A stretch of 64,000 nucleotides of DNA from an uncultured Lachnospiraceae bacterium (GTDB lineage: Bacteria > Bacillota > Clostridia > Lachnospirales > Lachnospiraceae), in the NCBI GenBank assembly GCA_902776305.1, contig CACYPS010000001.1:248001-312000 (forward strand). The letters are read 5' to 3'. The position numbers were made by a program, and so were the translations under genes. Positions 44,728-53,723 of the stretch are shown piece after piece (position 1 is the stretch's first letter; each line of letters begins with the position of its first letter). A model generated the notes under the pieces. The model was not told the DNA's origin. It did no database searches and saw only the letters and a program-made list of their open reading frames with translations.

Positions 44728-46806
44728 TCACGGAAGCCCATAAAACTCTTCATTACGGTCCTTCCCTTGCGTCAACTCGTCGTATATAAGACACTTATAC
44801 TCTTCTACCTTCTGATCGATTTTCTCATCGGAATCCGGACCGCTGTGCTTATAGATCACACCGTCCTTTCCCAGATACCCGTATGCGTTCATCGCCGGAA
44901 CGCTCTTACGCATATCATTGAGATAGTTGTTATAAGGCGCCGGACTGAGTCCTGTCAATGTCAGCATATAGCTTGACAGATAATTGGACGAGAGGATCAT
45001 ATCTTCCTGCTCCGGTATGTCATAGTTAGCCCAGATCATGAACTTTGACAGATATTGCATCTGCTGTTCGTTAAATGTCAGATCCTCCATCTTTTTGCCG
45101 AAGCAATACTCGAGAAAATCGTCATCCATTGCCGGCTGGTGATCACCGAAGAAAACGATCAGAGTCTTCTCGTCACTCATTGAAAAATAGTCGATCAGGT
45201 AGCTTAACGCCTCATCGGAAAGACTGATCAGAGTCTCATATTGCTCGATTTCATGTTTAAAACCGCCGTCATAACCCTGCACATGCACCGCCGAGTTAAA
45301 GTAATTGTAATCATATCCGCCGTGGTTCTGCATCGTAACATTGAACAGGAAAAGCTTCTCTCCCTTCTTCTTGTTCTCTACCTGGCGAATGATCTCACGG
45401 TAGTCAGCAAGGTCGCTTATGAACATGCGGATATATTTCGGGTCACTGAACTCATCCATAGAGATGAAAGTATCAAATCCCATACGGGGATATACGAAAT
45501 GCCGATTCCACCCATTGGCCTTGTACGGGTGCATCGCGATCGTGCTGTACCCCTGTGCCTCCAGCGTTCGGGCGAGCGAGAACTGATCAGTCTTGATATT
45601 TGAATTGTAAACAACGGTTGACGGTGAGAGGGCACACGAATTGCCTGTGAGGAACTCATATTCTGTATTGGCCGTAAGACCGCCCAGCACGGACACCATG
45701 AGATGGCCGGTCTGCGTATTTTCCTTCATACTGTTAACGTACGGCATCGGATCTACATCCGTCTTTAGTTTCGGATAAACGGACAGATCCGCAAAACTCT
45801 CATTCATTACAACGATGATATTTTCCGGAATCTCTCCGTCATATTCATCGTCTGCGTGGCGGGAGATCGTTTTCTCCTGAACATCAGCGATCAGCTCATC
45901 GGAATAGAGCTCCGGCTTTTCGGGAAATGAGGCTTTGGCAAATGCGAAGAAGCCCGCCTCCATACCAAAAAGCTTGTACGTGTACTGCGGATGCCAGTCC
46001 CGGAGCCATATTCCGGTGCCGGCCAACATATCTGTATGGAAAATGACCAGATAAAAAAGCATTGCAAGGGCAAATGCTCCGCCTCTCGCAGCGATTTTCC
46101 CGCGAACTTTGCCGAACATATGAAAATTCGAGATATACAGCCAGAACAAGCACAGGCAGACGATCACGACGATTCCGACGGCGAACTGCCAGAACATATA
46201 GAGCGAGTATCCCCCCGCCACACTGAACGCTGTCCGGATCGACATAAAGTCAACGAACTGAAGGGCCGTCGACCGGAACTTCAGAACAAAAAAGTTCGCG
46301 GCTCCCCAAACGAGAAAAACAGCATTTCCGATGATCATTCCTACAGTCAGCGAATTAGTCAGAAACACTAAAATCAGGTACAGTACGAGCGTAATTCCGA
46401 TTCCGAGAAGAATATGAATCGGTTTCAGGAACTTTATCCAAGGATTGTTGATAAGTTCTATGATTCCGTAACTGACACACGCATTGAAAACGATAAAGAC
46501 CGCTGCGCCGATCACGAGGACACTGCGCGGCATTTTCACATTCTTACCGGTATCCGCTTTGCCTGTCACTGTTTTGCGATATGCAATCACAACTCCTGCG
46601 AGATAAGTGACAAGAATCAGGACCAACATACAATTGTAAAAAACAGGTCTGTACGGTTCAATCTGCATCGCATATTGATCCGTAGCCTGAGATTCCCCGA
46701 AAAACAGAATCCGGTTCCAAATCAAAAATATGACAAGGCCTGTACACGTAAGCAGGCTGACGGCGAATCGCCATATGAAGCTGAATTTCAGCAAGTCTTT
46801 CTTCAT
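44728..46806 (-). CDS. LTA synthase family protein (membrane sulfatase fold)
   Basis: A 692-residue membrane enzyme. About five helices occupy residues 10-300, followed by an extracellular sulfatase-fold domain from about 320. The metal site includes ENIIVVMNESFADL (Glu), the nucleophile Thr region SVLGGLTANTEYEFLTG, and FFGDHQPAMDDDF (Asp-His); MQNHGGYDYN carries another His. Family members polymerise glycerol phosphate from phosphatidylglycerol or transfer phosphoglycerol to glycans. Which activity applies cannot be told. Located 4 bp after aminopeptidase P, hence in the same transcript. Confidence 0.9.
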   Translation of the reverse strand: MKKDLLKFSFIWRFAVSLLTCTGLVIFLIWNRILFFGESQATDQYAMQIEPYRPVFYNCMLVLILVTYLAGVVIAYRKTVTGKADTGKNVKMPRSVLVIGAAVFIVFNACVSYGIIELINNPWIKFLKPIHILLGIGITLVLYLILVFLTNSLTVGMIIGNAVFLVWGAANFFVLKFRSTALQFVDFMSIRTAFSVAGGYSLYMFWQFAVGIVVIVCLCLFWLYISNFHMFGKVRGKIAARGGAFALAMLFYLVIFHTDMLAGTGIWLRDWHPQYTYKLFGMEAGFFAFAKASFPEKPELYSDELIADVQEKTISRHADDEYDGEIPENIIVVMNESFADLSVYPKLKTDVDPMPYVNSMKENTQTGHLMVSVLGGLTANTEYEFLTGNSCALSPSTVVYNSNIKTDQFSLARTLEAQGYSTIAMHPYKANGWNRHFVYPRMGFDTFISMDEFSDPKYIRMFISDLADYREIIRQVENKKKGEKLFLFNVTMQNHGGYDYNYFNSAVHVQGYDGGFKHEIEQYETLISLSDEALSYLIDYFSMSDEKTLIVFFGDHQPAMDDDFLEYCFGKKMEDLTFNEQQMQYLSKFMIWANYDIPEQEDMILSSNYLSSYMLTLTGLSPAPYNNYLNDMRKSVPAMNAYGYLGKDGVIYKHSGPDSDEKIDQKVEEYKCLIYDELTQGKDRNEEFYGLP

Positions 46807-46809
46807 CGA

Positions 46810-48612
46810 TTATCCTCTTTTTACCTCTCGCGTCGCTTCCCGCAGCCATTTCAGCTCTTCGCCTTCGAGATAGGGCGCTATTTTTTCCCATACCAGGGCG
46901 TGATATGCATTCAGCCTCTCGATATCTTTCGGCTGCATATACGAAAAATCGATTGCATCGAGATCGATTGGTGCATATGTAAGCGGCTCAAATCTCAGGA
47001 ACCGTCCAAATGAATTTGTCTCATCCTCCACTGTCAGCACGATGGACTCTGTACGGATCCCGTATTTTCCTTCAATATATACTCCCGGTTCATCCGAGAC
47101 TATCATACCGGGCTCGAATACCGCTTCCTTCTGACCGGGCAGAAATCTCCATCTGATATTGTGCGGACCTTCATGCACATTCAGAATATACCCTATTCCG
47201 TGTCCCGTTCCGTGATTGTAGTCGATTCCATACTCCCAGAGCGGAGCCCTGGCATATGCATCGAGGAACCGGCCGGTCACGCCGTGCCGGAATTTTGCGT
47301 TCATCAAGTTCAGATTCGAAACGGCCACAAGTGTAAAATCCCGCTTCTCATCCGCCGTCAGTTCCCCGGCTTTCATCGTACGGGTGACATCGGTCGTTCC
47401 GCCGAGATACTGTCCACCGGAATCGACAAGAAGAAAACCTCTCTGTTCAACGACCGAATAATTCTCAGCGGTAGCACTGTAGTGAGCCATGGCGGCATTT
47501 GCCCCGTATGCGGATATTGTGGGGAAAGAGAGATCCAGAAAGCCCGGTATCTTTGAGCGCAGTCCGTCGAGATATTCGGCAGCCGAAAGCTCCGTGATTT
47601 CTGTCTTTCCGATATTGGACTTGAACCAGTAGATAAATCTGCACAGGCAGACAGAATCCAGAAGATACGCTTTTTTCAAATGCATGATCTCCACAGGGTT
47701 CTTCACCGCTTTCATGATTTCTGTCGGATTCACCTTCTCGACTGTAGCCGTCCTCTTTCGCAGAATATCCGCGATCGAGAAGGATACCGCACCGGGTTCG
47801 AACATGCAGGAGCCTGAAAATGTATATGTGCGAAGAAACTCCGTCACACTGCCGTACGGTCTCACGCAGATTCCGTTCTTTGCGACCCACGCATCGAATT
47901 CCTTCGTCCTCTCCTCTTCCTGAATAAAAAGATCCACGGTATCAAGCCCGATAAATGCGTAAGTGAGGGCAACCGGATTGCAGGTTATATCCCCTCCGCG
48001 AATATTAAACAGCCAGCAGATATCGTCAATCTTGCAGAGCATAAGCCCCTCAGCCTTATTTCTGCGGATGACTTCCCGGACACGCTCAAGTTTTCCCTGG
48101 AAGGATTCACCGGTCAGGGAATCTTCAAGCAGCATTACCTTGTGCTTTGAAAGTTCAGGGCGATCGGTCCATATACCGTCCGCAGGGTCGAGATCCGTCA
48201 CAAGAACCGCGCCCTTTTTCTCTGCAATCTTTCTGTAGACTGCCCCGGTCAGCGCATTGATCGTGAGTCCGTCAAATGCAAGCGTCTTTCCCTCACAGAG
48301 CACCTCTTCCAGATAATCCACGACCCGCGGTACACCGGGCTCGTCTGATTTCATGAGCTCAATGCCGGTTCCGTTAAGCTCACGTGCTGCCGATATAAAA
48401 TAGCGGCCGTCTGTCCAGAGGCGTGCATTGTCCTGTCCTACCACCAGCTTAACGTTGTCGCTCGTGCAGCCGGAAAAATACTCTGAGACTTTAAAGAAAT
48501 CTCCGACATACTCGGAAGCGTGATAATCCGAAGATCCGATGAGAAAATAATCGATATTCTCGCGACGCATTTTCTCTCTGAGTTTTTCAAGTCTTACTTT
48601 TATACTGTCCAT
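46810..48612 (-). CDS. Xaa-Pro aminopeptidase (aminopeptidase P family)
   Basis: A 600-residue cytosolic metallopeptidase with two creatinase-like N-terminal domains and a C-terminal pita-bread catalytic domain (about 310-540). Metal ligands are in LVDSGGQYLGGTTDVTRT (two Asp), NHGTGHGIGYILNVHEGP (His) and SDEPGVYIEGKYGIRTES plus the later VEDE region (Glu). It removes N-terminal residues before proline. The longer frame is trimmed to the ATG at 48612, which has GGAGTTGAA upstream. The three-domain length matches eukaryotic-type APP and common Clostridia homologues. Confidence 0.92.
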   Translation of the reverse strand: MDSIKVRLEKLREKMRRENIDYFLIGSSDYHASEYVGDFFKVSEYFSGCTSDNVKLVVGQDNARLWTDGRYFISAARELNGTGIELMKSDEPGVPRVVDYLEEVLCEGKTLAFDGLTINALTGAVYRKIAEKKGAVLVTDLDPADGIWTDRPELSKHKVMLLEDSLTGESFQGKLERVREVIRRNKAEGLMLCKIDDICWLFNIRGGDITCNPVALTYAFIGLDTVDLFIQEEERTKEFDAWVAKNGICVRPYGSVTEFLRTYTFSGSCMFEPGAVSFSIADILRKRTATVEKVNPTEIMKAVKNPVEIMHLKKAYLLDSVCLCRFIYWFKSNIGKTEITELSAAEYLDGLRSKIPGFLDLSFPTISAYGANAAMAHYSATAENYSVVEQRGFLLVDSGGQYLGGTTDVTRTMKAGELTADEKRDFTLVAVSNLNLMNAKFRHGVTGRFLDAYARAPLWEYGIDYNHGTGHGIGYILNVHEGPHNIRWRFLPGQKEAVFEPGMIVSDEPGVYIEGKYGIRTESIVLTVEDETNSFGRFLRFEPLTYAPIDLDAIDFSYMQPKDIERLNAYHALVWEKIAPYLEGEELKWLREATREVKRG

Positions 48613-48680
48613 TTCAACTCCGTTTTTCAAAATATTCAAGCGGGGGATTGCTCCCCCGCGCCGTATCAATCATTTGGGTT

Positions 48681-49745
48681 TTATTCTTCTGTTCCAAATG
48701 TGTGTTTCAGGAACATATCCGCAAGCTGCGGCCAGATCGTCACTTCCGGTACCGGCTGATCGTCCCTTGTAAGAACACCTGTACCGAAATGGCTGTTCAT
48801 TACAAGATCTTTCTTCGTTTCATTTGATACTTTGATTTTTCCGTCAAGTGCCATACGGGTAAATCTGTTTACCTGCTCGTATGTAAAACTTCCGTTCTGA
48901 CGGTAATCTGCCCACGCCTTGTTGGCCAGTGAGAGCCCGTGGCGTCCATTTGAAAAAATGTGGATCGACCGGGGTACCCCGTTTCTTCTGAGTGCGTTCA
49001 TATAGAGCAACGAATTCTCGACAGGCACAGACTGGTCTTCCATCGTATGCCAGATAAATGTCGGCGGCACGTCCGGCGTGACATGTTTATCCAGTGAAGC
49101 ATAGTTAAGCTGTTCCTCTCTCGTTGTACAGCCCGGAATCACATTATCGGCAAGCCACTTTTCTGCACCGGGAATCTGTACTTCAGGAACAAAATCATCA
49201 TCAACACTTGAAAAACCGAGAAGTGCACGGATCGTACCGGGGTGGCTCAGTTCGCCGCTCGTGATGACGGGATAGCACAGGATTGCAGCATCGGGACGCG
49301 GACTTGCAGCGGCAAGTCTCGGATCGATCTCGATGGTATCCTGATGGTGGACACAGAGGCTGGCTGCCAGATGCCCGCCTGCGGAGAAGCCAAGTACCGT
49401 GATCCTGTTGGGATCGATATAATAAGACGGTGCAATCGTTCGGATGAGACGCATCGCTCTTGACGCATCTTCGAGAGCCTGCATGCGTAGCGGCACTGCG
49501 TCAAGCAGGTCAACGGTATATGTAAGGACAAAACAGTTATATCCTCTGTCGTAGAAATCTAACGCTACGAGTTCACCCTCGCGCGCCGAGACGAATTCAT
49601 ATCCACCGCCGGGAATGATCAGCAAAGCCGGTCTCACTGTCTCATCCTCATCGTGCAGATAACTCATAAGGTTCGGAACGAACCCAAAAGCTGCCGGATA
49701 ATTGTATTCCCCCGTGTTCCATATATCGATTCTGTCCTGTATCAT
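48681..49745 (-). CDS. alpha/beta hydrolase (acetylesterase-like)
   Basis: A 354-residue serine hydrolase. The oxyanion HGG-like motif is PALLIIPGGGYEFVS, the nucleophile elbow is VLGFSAGGHLAASL (Ser about residue 125), the acid is in TMEDQSVPVENS and the catalytic His in NGRHGLSLANKAW. It resembles bacterial acetyl- or feruloyl-esterases and xylan esterases, without a signal peptide, so it probably acts on imported oligosaccharides or metabolites. The ATG at 49745 has AGGTGG at better distance than the ATG at 49751. Single gene, 69 bp before aminopeptidase P. Confidence 0.85.
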   Translation of the reverse strand: MIQDRIDIWNTGEYNYPAAFGFVPNLMSYLHDEDETVRPALLIIPGGGYEFVSAREGELVALDFYDRGYNCFVLTYTVDLLDAVPLRMQALEDASRAMRLIRTIAPSYYIDPNRITVLGFSAGGHLAASLCVHHQDTIEIDPRLAAASPRPDAAILCYPVITSGELSHPGTIRALLGFSSVDDDFVPEVQIPGAEKWLADNVIPGCTTREEQLNYASLDKHVTPDVPPTFIWHTMEDQSVPVENSLLYMNALRRNGVPRSIHIFSNGRHGLSLANKAWADYRQNGSFTYEQVNRFTRMALDGKIKVSNETKKDLVMNSHFGTGVLTRDDQPVPEVTIWPQLADMFLKHTFGTEE

Positions 49746-49783
49746 GATCATCCACCTTTCAGACGTTGTGTACTTTCAAAAAG

Positions 49784-49847
49784 CAGGCTGTGTGATTCGT
49801 GCGGCACAAATCCGCCCGGATTTTTGCGTTCTCCCTGAAACAGCCTG
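49784..49847. terminator. 64-bp branched hairpin
   Basis: Outer arms CAGGCTGT (49784-49791) and ACAGCCTG (49840-49847) enclose an inner AAATCCG-CC-CGGATTT stem. On the minus strand a run of T follows (CTTTTTGAAAG). Located directly upstream of the esterase start, so its role as terminator or leader element is open. Confidence 0.5.
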
Positions 49848-49920
49848 ATTTACCATCTAATAGATTAACATTAAGAAAAGATACTTGCAAGAACGCATTG
49901 CAGATAGAATTCATTTTTAT

Positions 49921-50006
49921 CTGAAGCGAAAAGTTTATTTCCACCCTGAAGGGCTGAAGTGAAAAGTTTATTTTCACTCTAAAGGGACAGAAGTGGATTT
50001 TAGTCT
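49921..50006 (+). repeat. Family C repeat, tandem copies
   Basis: Two 33-bp units (49921-49953 and 49954-49986) of the form CTGAAGYGAAAAGTTTATTT then YCACYCT; the second continues with AGAAGTGGATTTTAGTCTTT. The second unit and its extension match the reverse strand of 57946-58001. Confidence 0.75.
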
Positions 50007-50017
50007 TTCATTTTCAT

Positions 50018-50046
50018 AAAAAGGCCGCTGCCTTACGGCAGCGGCC
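50018..50046 (-). terminator. Terminator of the HPr-LDH gene
   Basis: Perfect GGCCGCTGCC-TTAC-GGCAGCGGCC hairpin followed on the minus strand by TTTTTATG, 36 bp after the stop. Confidence 0.95.
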
Positions 50047-50082
50047 AGTTAATTTGATATTGAATTTTGACTTTTGTCAGAC

Positions 50083-51384
50083 TTATGCTTTGCACTCGCC
50101 GAATCCGAGCGGATTGCCTTCGTTGAAGTTACGTGCATTCTCAAGTGTTACAGCAGCGATAGCCTGAAGAGCCTCACGTGTGAAGAATGCCTGATGAGAT
50201 GTCAGAACAAGGTTCGGGAACATCAGCAGTCTTGCTGTGATGGAGTGCTGCAGATAATCATCGGAATGATCTGTGTAAACGTTGGCATCCTCGCCCTCGT
50301 AAACGTCAAGAGCTACAGCGTGGAACTTGCCTGTCTTCAGAGCATCGATCAGAGCTTCTGTGTCGATCAGGCCGCCGCGAGCGGTGTTGACCAGCATTGC
50401 TGTGTCTTTCATCTTAGCGATAGCTGCTGCATCGATCAGATGATATGTTCCGCCTTCACCCATGATAAGCGGAGCATGCAGAGAAATAAGGTCTGCCTTT
50501 GCAAGGAGCTCATCCTTCGTTACATAAGTAAGAAGGCCTTCGTCCACAAGACCCTGATTCGGGAAAGCATCCCAAGCGATAACTGTCATGCCGAATCCCT
50601 TGCAGATTCTTGCCATGCACTGTCCGATCTTACCTGTGCCCATGATACCGGCAACTTTGTTGTGAAGGTCCATGCCGAGAAGTCCGCTGAGTGCGAAGTT
50701 GTTGTCCTTGACCTTCGGAACAGCCTTGTGAAGTCTTCTGTTAGCGCATGTGATGATGGAGATTGCATGCTCGGCAACTGCGTACGGTGAATAAGCCGGA
50801 ACACGGATAACGGTAATGCCGCATTCTTTAGCTGCCTGAAGATCAACATTGTTGAAGCCTGCGCAACGGAGAAGGATAAGTTTAACGCCGCACTCTTTGA
50901 GTGTCTCGACAACTTCTCTCGGAGCCTCATCATTAACGAAGATGCAGACTGCGTCGTAGCCCTTTGCAAGACCGGCTGTTTCAGGTGTAAGACGTGTGCT
51001 GAAATACTTGATATCGCAGTTGTATGTGCCTTCGCCCTTATCTTTTGCAAGCTCGCTGAAGAACAGACGATCATAATCCTTTGTGCCGAAGAAAGCAATC
51101 TTAAGAATTTCAACTTTCTTCTTTTTGCTGAATTCGTCGGCAAGAACAGCCTTGATTGCCTCGATAGCACCTTCTTCATCGCCGCCTTCTGCAGAAATCT
51201 CGAGCTGTGCGCCCTGCTTTGCATTTAATGCGAGGATCTGAAGAACATTATTGCCGTTCGCTTTTTTATCGCCGCACTTAATTGTGATGGCAGAAGCGAG
51301 ATTAACGCATGCCTGAGCAAGGTTTGCCGCCGGACGAGCATGGATACCAAGATCGTTTGCTACTTCATAAATAAATGATTTCAA
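50083..51384 (-). CDS. HPr phosphocarrier domain fused to D-lactate dehydrogenase
   Basis: A 433-residue two-domain protein. Residues 1-85 are an HPr fold: YEVANDLGIHARPAANLAQA puts the phospho-accepting His exactly at position 15, while position 46, the regulatory Ser of Gram-positive HPr, is Asn (KKANGNNVLQIL). A Lys-rich linker (residues 86-93) leads to a complete D-2-hydroxyacid dehydrogenase of the D-LDH type: LKIAFFGTKDYDRLFF start, NAD loop GIMGTGKIGQCMAR, catalytic Arg in LLRCAGFNNVDL or NTARGG, Glu in DVYEGED and His in TSHQAFF. It reduces pyruvate to D-lactate and regenerates NAD. Start is TTG with GGAG 7 bases upstream. Own promoter and terminator. The fusion suggests PTS-dependent control of lactate formation. 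Confidence 0.92.
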   Translation of the reverse strand: MKSFIYEVANDLGIHARPAANLAQACVNLASAITIKCGDKKANGNNVLQILALNAKQGAQLEISAEGGDEEGAIEAIKAVLADEFSKKKKVEILKIAFFGTKDYDRLFFSELAKDKGEGTYNCDIKYFSTRLTPETAGLAKGYDAVCIFVNDEAPREVVETLKECGVKLILLRCAGFNNVDLQAAKECGITVIRVPAYSPYAVAEHAISIITCANRRLHKAVPKVKDNNFALSGLLGMDLHNKVAGIMGTGKIGQCMARICKGFGMTVIAWDAFPNQGLVDEGLLTYVTKDELLAKADLISLHAPLIMGEGGTYHLIDAAAIAKMKDTAMLVNTARGGLIDTEALIDALKTGKFHAVALDVYEGEDANVYTDHSDDYLQHSITARLLMFPNLVLTSHQAFFTREALQAIAAVTLENARNFNEGNPLGFGECKA

Positions 51385-51524
51385 AGTATTTCTCCATTCT
51401 GGAGCGTTTTCCGGAGGATGCTCTTCACGATCCGCTACCTCCTCTGACCCTCATTGACGCCCCGGCAAGAGAGTCCGTGCAGCGAAAGACAGTCGTGAAA
51501 ATTTGTGCCTTTCGCGTTTAAATG

Positions 51525-51540
51525 TTACCATATCTGGTAA
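51525..51540. promoter_or_regulatory. Candidate operator of the HPr-LDH gene
   Basis: Perfect dyad TTACCA-TATC-TGGTAA, about 140 bp upstream of the start codon and directly downstream of a -10-like TAAAAT on the minus strand, where a bound repressor would block transcription. It does not match the Rex consensus (TTGTGAA...TTCACAA). Confidence 0.5.
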
Positions 51541-51841
51541 TAATTTTAGCATAAATAAACAGCGAATGGTAGAGTTTTTGAAGAACTCTTCGTCGTTTTT
51601 ATCATACTTTTACGATTAACACGCATAAAAATCATTCTTTTTCACTATGCCGCATAACCTTTTTGCACAAGTAAAGTTTAAGTCATACCGTCTATTATCA
51701 AATGAGGCAGTTCCTGTTTCCGACACAATATTCCGACATCCGGAAAGCTTGACGATGAGGTCTGTCACCAAGGGATACAGTCCCGTTTGCCAACACCTCA
51801 TTGGTTCTCAAAAAATACAAGCCGGTCGTTTCCGATTTCAA

Positions 51842-51871
51842 TGAGATATGTTAAAGTTATTGTATATCTCA
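51842..51871 (+). promoter_or_regulatory. Inverted repeat before the pyrophosphatase start
   Basis: TGAGATAT (51842-51849) and ATATCTCA (51864-51871) flank 14 bases, ending 19 bp before the ATG and just upstream of AAAGGAAAAAG. Possible operator or mRNA hairpin. Confidence 0.4.
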
Positions 51872-51890
51872 GTAAAGGAAAAAGAGCATT

Positions 51891-53531
51891 ATGAATAAAG
51901 AACCAGTTTATGTCACCGGTCACCAGCACCCGGATACCGACTCCATTGCATCTGCTATCGCCTATGCTTTCTTCAAGAGAGCCATGGGTGTACGCGCTGT
52001 CCCCTGCAGACTCGGTCCGGTAAATGCCGAGTCCGCATATCTCCTGAAACGCTTCGGCTTCGATGAGCCAATGCTGCTCACAGACGCCAGAGTAAAGCTC
52101 AGCGAGATCACGCTCGACCCCCTCACTTATATCAACGAGGACGCTACGATTTTTGAATGTCTTCATCGCATGAACGACGAGAAACACACGTATTGCGGAG
52201 TCGTAGACAATGACCTGCATCTTGTCGGGCTTATCACCAAAAGCGACATAGCGGCAGTCGGTCTCGGCGATACGGCTTACAATATAGATATGCTTAAGAA
52301 AATCCGGTTGGATGATGTTGCCAAGACCCTGGACGGGACTATTGTTTACAGAGAAGAATCCATGCATCTTAACGGCAAGGTCAGCATGATCGCCATGGCG
52401 GACAGGGATCGTGTCAGCCGATATGATTTAAAAGACAGGATCATCATCGTCGGTGATGACTCCGAGACACAGAAGACGGTCATTGAAAAGGGAGCCGGAC
52501 TTGTGATCATTGTCTGGGCTGACAGTGTCTCAGATGAGGTCATTGAGACAGCCAAAATGAATCACTGCCCTATCCTGATCAGCGGTCACGGAGCGATGAA
52601 TACCTCCCGCTACATTTTCTTTTCGACCTCTGTTAAGGAAATTATGCAGAATGAAGTCATCACATTTAATACAAACGAGCTGGCAGAAGATGTAGGTGCC
52701 AAAATGCTGCGAAGCCGCTATCACATATATCCGATTATTGATATGGACAGAAAGCTCCACGGATACGCCGCCCGCTATCATATCATGACGGCCAAAAATA
52801 AGCAGATCATTATGGTCGATCACAACGAGTTTTCACAGTCTGTGAGGGCAATTGAGGAAGCGCGCATCCTGGAAGTCATAGATCATCACAGGATCAACGA
52901 CTTCTCATCCATGCAGCCGGTCTCCTTCCGAAATGAGATAGTCGGTTCGACAGCAACAATCGTCGCGACAATCTTCCGCGAAAACCAGATTCCGATTCCG
53001 CAGAATCTCGCAGGACTCCTTCTTGGCGCGCTCCTGTCCGACACGATGAATTTTCACTCACCGACAACGACCGATAAAGACAGGCAGACCGCAAACATTC
53101 TTGCGGCGATGGCGGATCTCGATATAGATGATTTTGCACGTGATATGTTCGCTGTAACTGCGGATACGACAGGCAAATCTTATGCGGAGATGCTGAATCA
53201 GGATATGAAGGTCTACAATATCCGTGAGTGCAATCTCTCAATATCCCAGGTCATTGTAACTTCGACGGAACAGGTTCGCAAAGAGAGCGCACAGATTCAG
53301 CCGGCAATCGAGACATTCTGCCGCAAAAAACGTCTTGATCTGGCTGTGCTGGTATTCTCGAGCATTCTGGATAACGGATCCGTTGTATTTTACGGCGGCA
53401 ACCGTTCTGAGTGGGCACGGGAGGCCTTCCCGGACAGGGATGGCGAGGAGCACAGCTTCCAGGATGGTCTGCTCTCCAGAAAACAGCAGATCCTTCCGAA
53501 GATCACAAACATCATCAATATGTACTCATAA
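51891..53531 (+). CDS. manganese-dependent inorganic pyrophosphatase with CBS and DRTGG domains
   Basis: A 546-residue family II pyrophosphatase. The DHH core starts with VTGHQHPDTDSIASAIAYA (metal His and Asp pairs), continues at VDHNEFSQS and EVIDHHRINDF, and the C-terminal DHHA2 part includes SRKQQILPKI. Between residues about 70 and 290 a pair of CBS motifs (LTYINEDATIFECLHRM, EIMQNEVITFNTNELAEDVG) flanks a DRTGG domain, as in the nucleotide-regulated CBS-PPases of Clostridia, which are inhibited by AMP/ADP and stimulated by ATP or diadenosine polyphosphates. It drives biosynthesis by removing PPi. Plus strand, single gene. Confidence 0.93.
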   Translation: MNKEPVYVTGHQHPDTDSIASAIAYAFFKRAMGVRAVPCRLGPVNAESAYLLKRFGFDEPMLLTDARVKLSEITLDPLTYINEDATIFECLHRMNDEKHTYCGVVDNDLHLVGLITKSDIAAVGLGDTAYNIDMLKKIRLDDVAKTLDGTIVYREESMHLNGKVSMIAMADRDRVSRYDLKDRIIIVGDDSETQKTVIEKGAGLVIIVWADSVSDEVIETAKMNHCPILISGHGAMNTSRYIFFSTSVKEIMQNEVITFNTNELAEDVGAKMLRSRYHIYPIIDMDRKLHGYAARYHIMTAKNKQIIMVDHNEFSQSVRAIEEARILEVIDHHRINDFSSMQPVSFRNEIVGSTATIVATIFRENQIPIPQNLAGLLLGALLSDTMNFHSPTTTDKDRQTANILAAMADLDIDDFARDMFAVTADTTGKSYAEMLNQDMKVYNIRECNLSISQVIVTSTEQVRKESAQIQPAIETFCRKKRLDLAVLVFSSILDNGSVVFYGGNRSEWAREAFPDRDGEEHSFQDGLLSRKQQILPKITNIINMYS

Positions 53532-53619
53532 CATGCACATATCATTAGGATTCTGTGTCAGCAACAAGCTTGATTCCGGGTGTGCATTTTACCGGTTAAG
53601 CAATGAAAGTTCTTTAAAA

Positions 53620-53717
53620 GGGGATGTCGCACTAAGACAAAATACCATACATATAGCAGATGTTATTTGAAAATGTCGGCTATATGCAGTGGTAATATCG
53701 TCTTATGCGACATCCCC
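53620..53717 (-). terminator. Large branched terminator between converging genes
   Basis: Outer arms GGGGATGTCGCA / TGCGACATCCCC, then AGAC / GTCT, then TACCA..ATATAGC / GCTATAT..TGGTA. On the minus strand TTTTAAAG follows, serving the SNF2 gene. The ATGTCGCA core is shared with the hairpin at 38521-38611. Confidence 0.7.
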
Positions 53718-53723
53718 ATTGTG

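Larger units (their letters stand above)
49746..50082. other. 337-bp gap with hairpins and family C repeats
   Basis: From left to right: a 64-bp hairpin (49784-49847), a tandem 33-bp family C repeat (49921-49986), and the strong terminator of the HPr-LDH gene (50018-50046). The esterase promoter must be near its left end. No gene seen. Confidence 0.7.
51385..51890. other. 506-bp divergent regulatory gap
   Basis: Separates the divergent HPr-LDH and pyrophosphatase genes. It has a perfect dyad (51525-51540) near a -10-like TAAAAT on the minus strand, an AAGAACTCTTCGTCGTT stretch recalling family A (51580), and an inverted repeat before the pyrophosphatase start (51842-51871). Minus-strand frames of 60-190 codons in this area run antisense into the pyrophosphatase gene and look spurious. 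Confidence 0.6.

Noticed and set aside
44701-44976. 91-codon plus-strand frame after the LTA synthase gene
   Set aside because: It overlaps the 3' end of the LTA synthase gene antisense and lacks a ribosome site.
50083-51384. Reading this dehydrogenase as serA, the missing partner of serC
   Set aside because: There is no C-terminal ACT/ASB domain, the catalytic-domain start (KIAFFGTKDYDR) is D-lactate dehydrogenase-like, and the gene is far from serC.
51798-52367. 189-codon minus-strand frame
   Set aside because: It is antisense to the first third of the CBS-pyrophosphatase gene, which has full family motifs and a ribosome site.
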